Position numbers and translations under genes: made by a program
The notes under the pieces: model-generated
The model's input: only the letters and a program-made list of their open reading frames with translations
The model's database searches: none
What the model was told of the DNA's origin: nothing
DNA from: Aquimarina algiphila
Lineage (GTDB): Bacteria > Bacteroidota > Bacteroidia > Flavobacteriales > Flavobacteriaceae
Assembly: GCF_007489275.1 (NCBI RefSeq)
Contig: NZ_VLNR01000001.1
Location: 1,206-65,205, forward strand
Reading direction: 5' to 3'
DNA length: 64,000 bases
Part shown: positions 61,687 to 64,000 of the stretch, in pieces
How positions within the stretch are numbered: position 1 is the first letter of the stretch
How the letters are laid out: every line of letters starts with the position of its first letter

Positions 61687-62274
61687 ATGTCTTTTGCAAA
61701 AACCATACCTTTTATTATAATAACGTCACTTTTTATACAATGTGGCAATGATACTTCAAAAAAGACTCCTTTACTCTTTCCAGAGCATTGGAGAAGCGAA
61801 GTTATTGAATTTCCTTTAGAATTTGCACCTTCTTTACAATATTCGGGTACAGAGTATATCTGTTTTTCTCCAGGATGGGGAAAACAAGGAGCTCCAGATT
61901 ATTTTTCATGTGCATTTTTGTGGGTTATAGATCAAGATCCCAAATTGTCTCCCAAAAAACTTGAAACTGCAATGGAGACATATTTTGATGGATTAATGAG
62001 TACCGTTTCCAAATCAGATCAAAATTCTACTCAGAAAAATATCACGTCTAAAGCTTTTTTTGAAAATGTCAACGAAGGTGTATATGTTGGAAAAATATTA
62101 ACCTATGATGCCTTTACTACCAAAAAAGAAGTATCTCTTAATATAATTGTAAATAATAGTTTCTGTAATGCACAAAACAAACATCTCATACTATTTACTA
62201 TTTCTCCTCAAGCTCCAGACCATCAAATTTGGAAGAAGATGAAAAAGTTAAGTATTGATATGGAATGTGAATAA
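61687..62274 (+). CDS. Lipoprotein of unknown function
   Basis: The 195-residue protein has a lipobox at about C19 ('TSLFIQCGNDTSKK'). The mature part has 'GTEYICFSPGWGKQGAPDYFSC' (in part), a helix with 'KLETAMETYFDGLMSTV', and a beta strand 'VSLNIIVNNSFCNAQNKH'. This resembles a family of small lipoproteins in Flavobacteria without assigned function. It is 97 bases from the divergent M28-like gene. Confidence 0.65.
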   Translation: MSFAKTIPFIIITSLFIQCGNDTSKKTPLLFPEHWRSEVIEFPLEFAPSLQYSGTEYICFSPGWGKQGAPDYFSCAFLWVIDQDPKLSPKKLETAMETYFDGLMSTVSKSDQNSTQKNITSKAFFENVNEGVYVGKILTYDAFTTKKEVSLNIIVNNSFCNAQNKHLILFTISPQAPDHQIWKKMKKLSIDMECE

Positions 62275-62366
62275 ACAATTGTATTTCAGGAGCCAAATTT
62301 TATTTTAAGTTTTTTATAGATTTTCACATAAAAAACGTAAATTTTGCTTTTCAAAAATCATCAGTA

Positions 62367-63398
62367 ATGAATGTTTGTTTCTTAATGTACCCTTGGGAAG
62401 AAATCGATCCTGAAAAGGATACTTCTCTTACTCTAATTCATGAATGTGTAAAAAGAGGGCATGGAGTAGCTATAGCCACTCCATCTAACCTTACCATTCG
62501 TGATAGTGTTACTTTTTCTTTTTGCAAAGTAATTAATAGGCCAGAAAAAGTATCTTCATCTATGAAATCTTTTTATACAAAAACATCTTTTAGAGATGAA
62601 ATGCTCCCACTAGCTGGGTTTGATGTCCTCATATTACGTAGTAATCCTCCTTTGGACATGATTATGCTTAACTTTTTGGACTCTGTAAAAGATGACGTAT
62701 TTATTATGAATGATATTGATGGGATACGCAGGTCGAATAATAAATTATATACTGCTGCCTTCGATGATATTGAAACACATTTTATACCGAACACTCATGT
62801 AACCAAAAATAAAGATTACCTGATTAAAATGATCAAAGAATCCGAATGTGATAAGATGATCTTAAAGCCTTTAAATGGTTTTGGTGGTTCTGGTGTAATC
62901 TTAATAGAGAAAAGGGCAATGACCAGTATACGGTCCTTATTGGATTTTTATATTGATAACAAGGATGGGTCTACTAATTATGTTATTCTACAGGATTATA
63001 TAGAAGGCGCTGATCAAGGAGATGTTCGTATTTTAATTCTTAATGGAAAACCAATAGGCGCCATGCGCAGAATCCCAGGTATAGATGATCATAGATCAAA
63101 TGTCACCGCTGGAGGGTCTGTAGTAAAGCATTCACTTACCAAACAAGAAAAAGAATTATGTCGTAAAATTGGTCCCAAACTAGTAAAAGATGGACTTTAT
63201 TTTGTTGGAATCGATGTTATAAATGGAATGTTGGTCGAAGTCAATGTAATGAGTCCTGGAGGAATTACATATATTAATAAAAAATATAAAGTAAAATTAC
63301 AGGAAAAAGTAATTGATTTTATAGAAGACAAGGTTATACAACGTGTCAACCGATTTGATAGAAAAGCAAAACTTAGAAAAACAGTAGACGATGCTTAA
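62367..63398 (+). CDS. Glutathione synthetase-like ATP-grasp protein
   Basis: The 343-residue protein has an N-terminal preATP-grasp domain (1-120) and an ATP-grasp domain (about 125-335) with 'KMILKPLNGFGGSGVILIEK', 'DYIEGADQGDVRILILNGK' and the metal site 'LVEVNVMSPGGI'. It resembles GshB, but a complete glutathione pathway is unlikely in Bacteroidetes without GshA. It overlaps the N-formylglutamate amidohydrolase-like gene by eight bases; this pair is seen in other genomes together with a DUF1704 protein. The product is probably a peptide-like compound. Confidence 0.85.
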   Translation: MNVCFLMYPWEEIDPEKDTSLTLIHECVKRGHGVAIATPSNLTIRDSVTFSFCKVINRPEKVSSSMKSFYTKTSFRDEMLPLAGFDVLILRSNPPLDMIMLNFLDSVKDDVFIMNDIDGIRRSNNKLYTAAFDDIETHFIPNTHVTKNKDYLIKMIKESECDKMILKPLNGFGGSGVILIEKRAMTSIRSLLDFYIDNKDGSTNYVILQDYIEGADQGDVRILILNGKPIGAMRRIPGIDDHRSNVTAGGSVVKHSLTKQEKELCRKIGPKLVKDGLYFVGIDVINGMLVEVNVMSPGGITYINKKYKVKLQEKVIDFIEDKVIQRVNRFDRKAKLRKTVDDA

Positions 63399-63999
63399 GC
63401 TTTCTGTAAGAGAAATAATTGCTAAGATCGAAACCGAAGAACCCTTTCATGCTGTAGCCGAAGATTATTCTTTTACTCTAAAAATAGATTCCTATACATA
63501 TTATATCTGTGGTGCCATACATGATGGCCATCAGTTTCGTAAAGCACTATGGAAAAAGTGTTTACATAGCGAATATGACAGATGGTATGAAGAAGATCCT
63601 GCAACCAAACAGATGATACAAGATCATCCAATAGTCATTGCCGGATGTGATTCGCGATTTGAATATGATCTTAATAGAGCCCCAGATCATGCCATATACG
63701 AAGATGCATGGGGCAAAAAACTCTGGAAAACACCTTTATCGTCAGAAGAAAAAAACCATTCATTAGAAAAACATCATAATTTTTATAAAGTAGTCCATGC
63801 TTTAATTTCAAAAGTTGAATCAAAATATGGTGCTGCAATTGTATATGACTTACATTCTTATAATTGGAGGCGTTGGGATCGAGAAGTCCCTGTAGTTAAT
63901 TTAGGCACTACAAATATCAATAATGATCTATATTCTTCCTTTATAGAATCATGGTGCACTACTTTGTCTACCATCGTATTACCTAATTTTATAAAAACC
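63391..63999 (+). CDS. N-formylglutamate amidohydrolase-like protein (partial, runs off window)
   Basis: The visible 203 residues begin MLKLSVREIIAKIETEE and contain 'GAIHDGHQFRKALWKK', 'VIAGCDSRFEYDLNRAPD', 'YDLHSYNWRR' and 'NLGTTN'. Compared with N-formylglutamate amidohydrolases, the metal-ligand-like His and Asp/Arg motifs ('IHDGHQF' and 'DLHSYN') are present. The family's usual length is near 260-300 residues, so perhaps 60-90 residues are missing past the window end. It overlaps the ATP-grasp gene by eight bases and is translated with it. Confidence 0.85.
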   Translation, partial: MLKLSVREIIAKIETEEPFHAVAEDYSFTLKIDSYTYYICGAIHDGHQFRKALWKKCLHSEYDRWYEEDPATKQMIQDHPIVIAGCDSRFEYDLNRAPDHAIYEDAWGKKLWKTPLSSEEKNHSLEKHHNFYKVVHALISKVESKYGAAIVYDLHSYNWRRWDREVPVVNLGTTNINNDLYSSFIESWCTTLSTIVLPNFIKT

Positions 64000-64000
64000 A

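Noticed and set aside
62367-63398. Glutathione biosynthesis
   Set aside because: Only a GshB-like protein is seen; no GshA is visible, and its partner gene is an N-formylglutamate amidohydrolase-like protein.
1-64000. CRISPR array, tRNA, rRNA or insertion sequence
   Set aside because: No regularly spaced repeat, no cloverleaf or rRNA sequence and no transposase was found on reading the window, although a tRNA scan could not be run.

Overview
The window comes from a low-GC member of the Bacteroidetes, very probably the marine Flavobacteriaceae; an Aquimarina-like genus is a guess. The sequence signs are a T9SS-type C-terminal sorting domain on a secreted M14 peptidase, many Bacteroidetes lipoproteins with a Cys lipobox and S/N/D-rich tails, LytTR and LytS-type signalling, and promoters of the Bacteroidetes type (TTTG, about 19 bp, TAnnTTTG). 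No rRNA, tRNA, CRISPR array, prophage or insertion sequence was recognised. It is ordinary chromosomal sequence with several accessory islands.

Layout. 1-8 kb: small secreted proteins of unknown function, a secreted sugar-binding-like protein divergent from a membrane-bound regulator carrying a similar extracellular domain, a small HTH gene with back-to-back promoters, an S41 protease and an AraC regulator. 8-17.5 kb: two secreted unknowns, then a LytS/LytTR two-component operon that also encodes a leucine-rich-repeat protein, divergent from a serine hydrolase plus ABC exporter operon. 17.5-26.5 kb: T9SS-secreted M14 carboxypeptidase, SDR, aldehyde dehydrogenase with its DUF779 partner, an FKBP-YceI fusion lipoprotein, a membrane winged-helix regulator and an exported methyltransferase. 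26.6-35 kb: cupin and sterol-desaturase genes opposite an ArsR/AHSA1 pair with two matching operators, an astacin-like lipoprotein, an ECF sigma factor with a membrane partner, and a hybrid histidine kinase that has lost its phospho-acceptor histidine. 35-46 kb: M23/LysM peptidase, OmpA lipoprotein, rRNA methyltransferase, a six-cysteine bacteriocin-like peptide with two orphan terminator-like repeats nearby, an ArsR-SDR-PhzF operon, a helicase and a tandem MsrB pair. 46-55 kb: dihydrolipoyl dehydrogenase, AroQ, two porin-like proteins, XerD followed by a secreted unknown and an LRR lipoprotein, an RskA-like lipoprotein and the Nnr bifunctional repair enzyme. 55.4-60.7 kb: the threonine operon thrA-thrB-ridA-thrC, preceded by a 37-codon Thr/Ile-rich leader peptide that the usual ORF cutoff misses. 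60.7-64 kb: a degenerate M28 peptidase, a lipoprotein, and a glutathione-synthetase-like ATP-grasp gene overlapping an N-formylglutamate-amidohydrolase-like gene cut by the window end.

The strongest points for a second look are the threonine attenuator leader, the Cys-rich bacteriocin-like peptide, the pseudo-histidine-kinase with an intact receiver, the M28 pseudopeptidase, the two HTH genes with apparently leaderless transcripts, and several operator arrays visible directly in the DNA. All family names come from reading the protein sequences; no database search was run.
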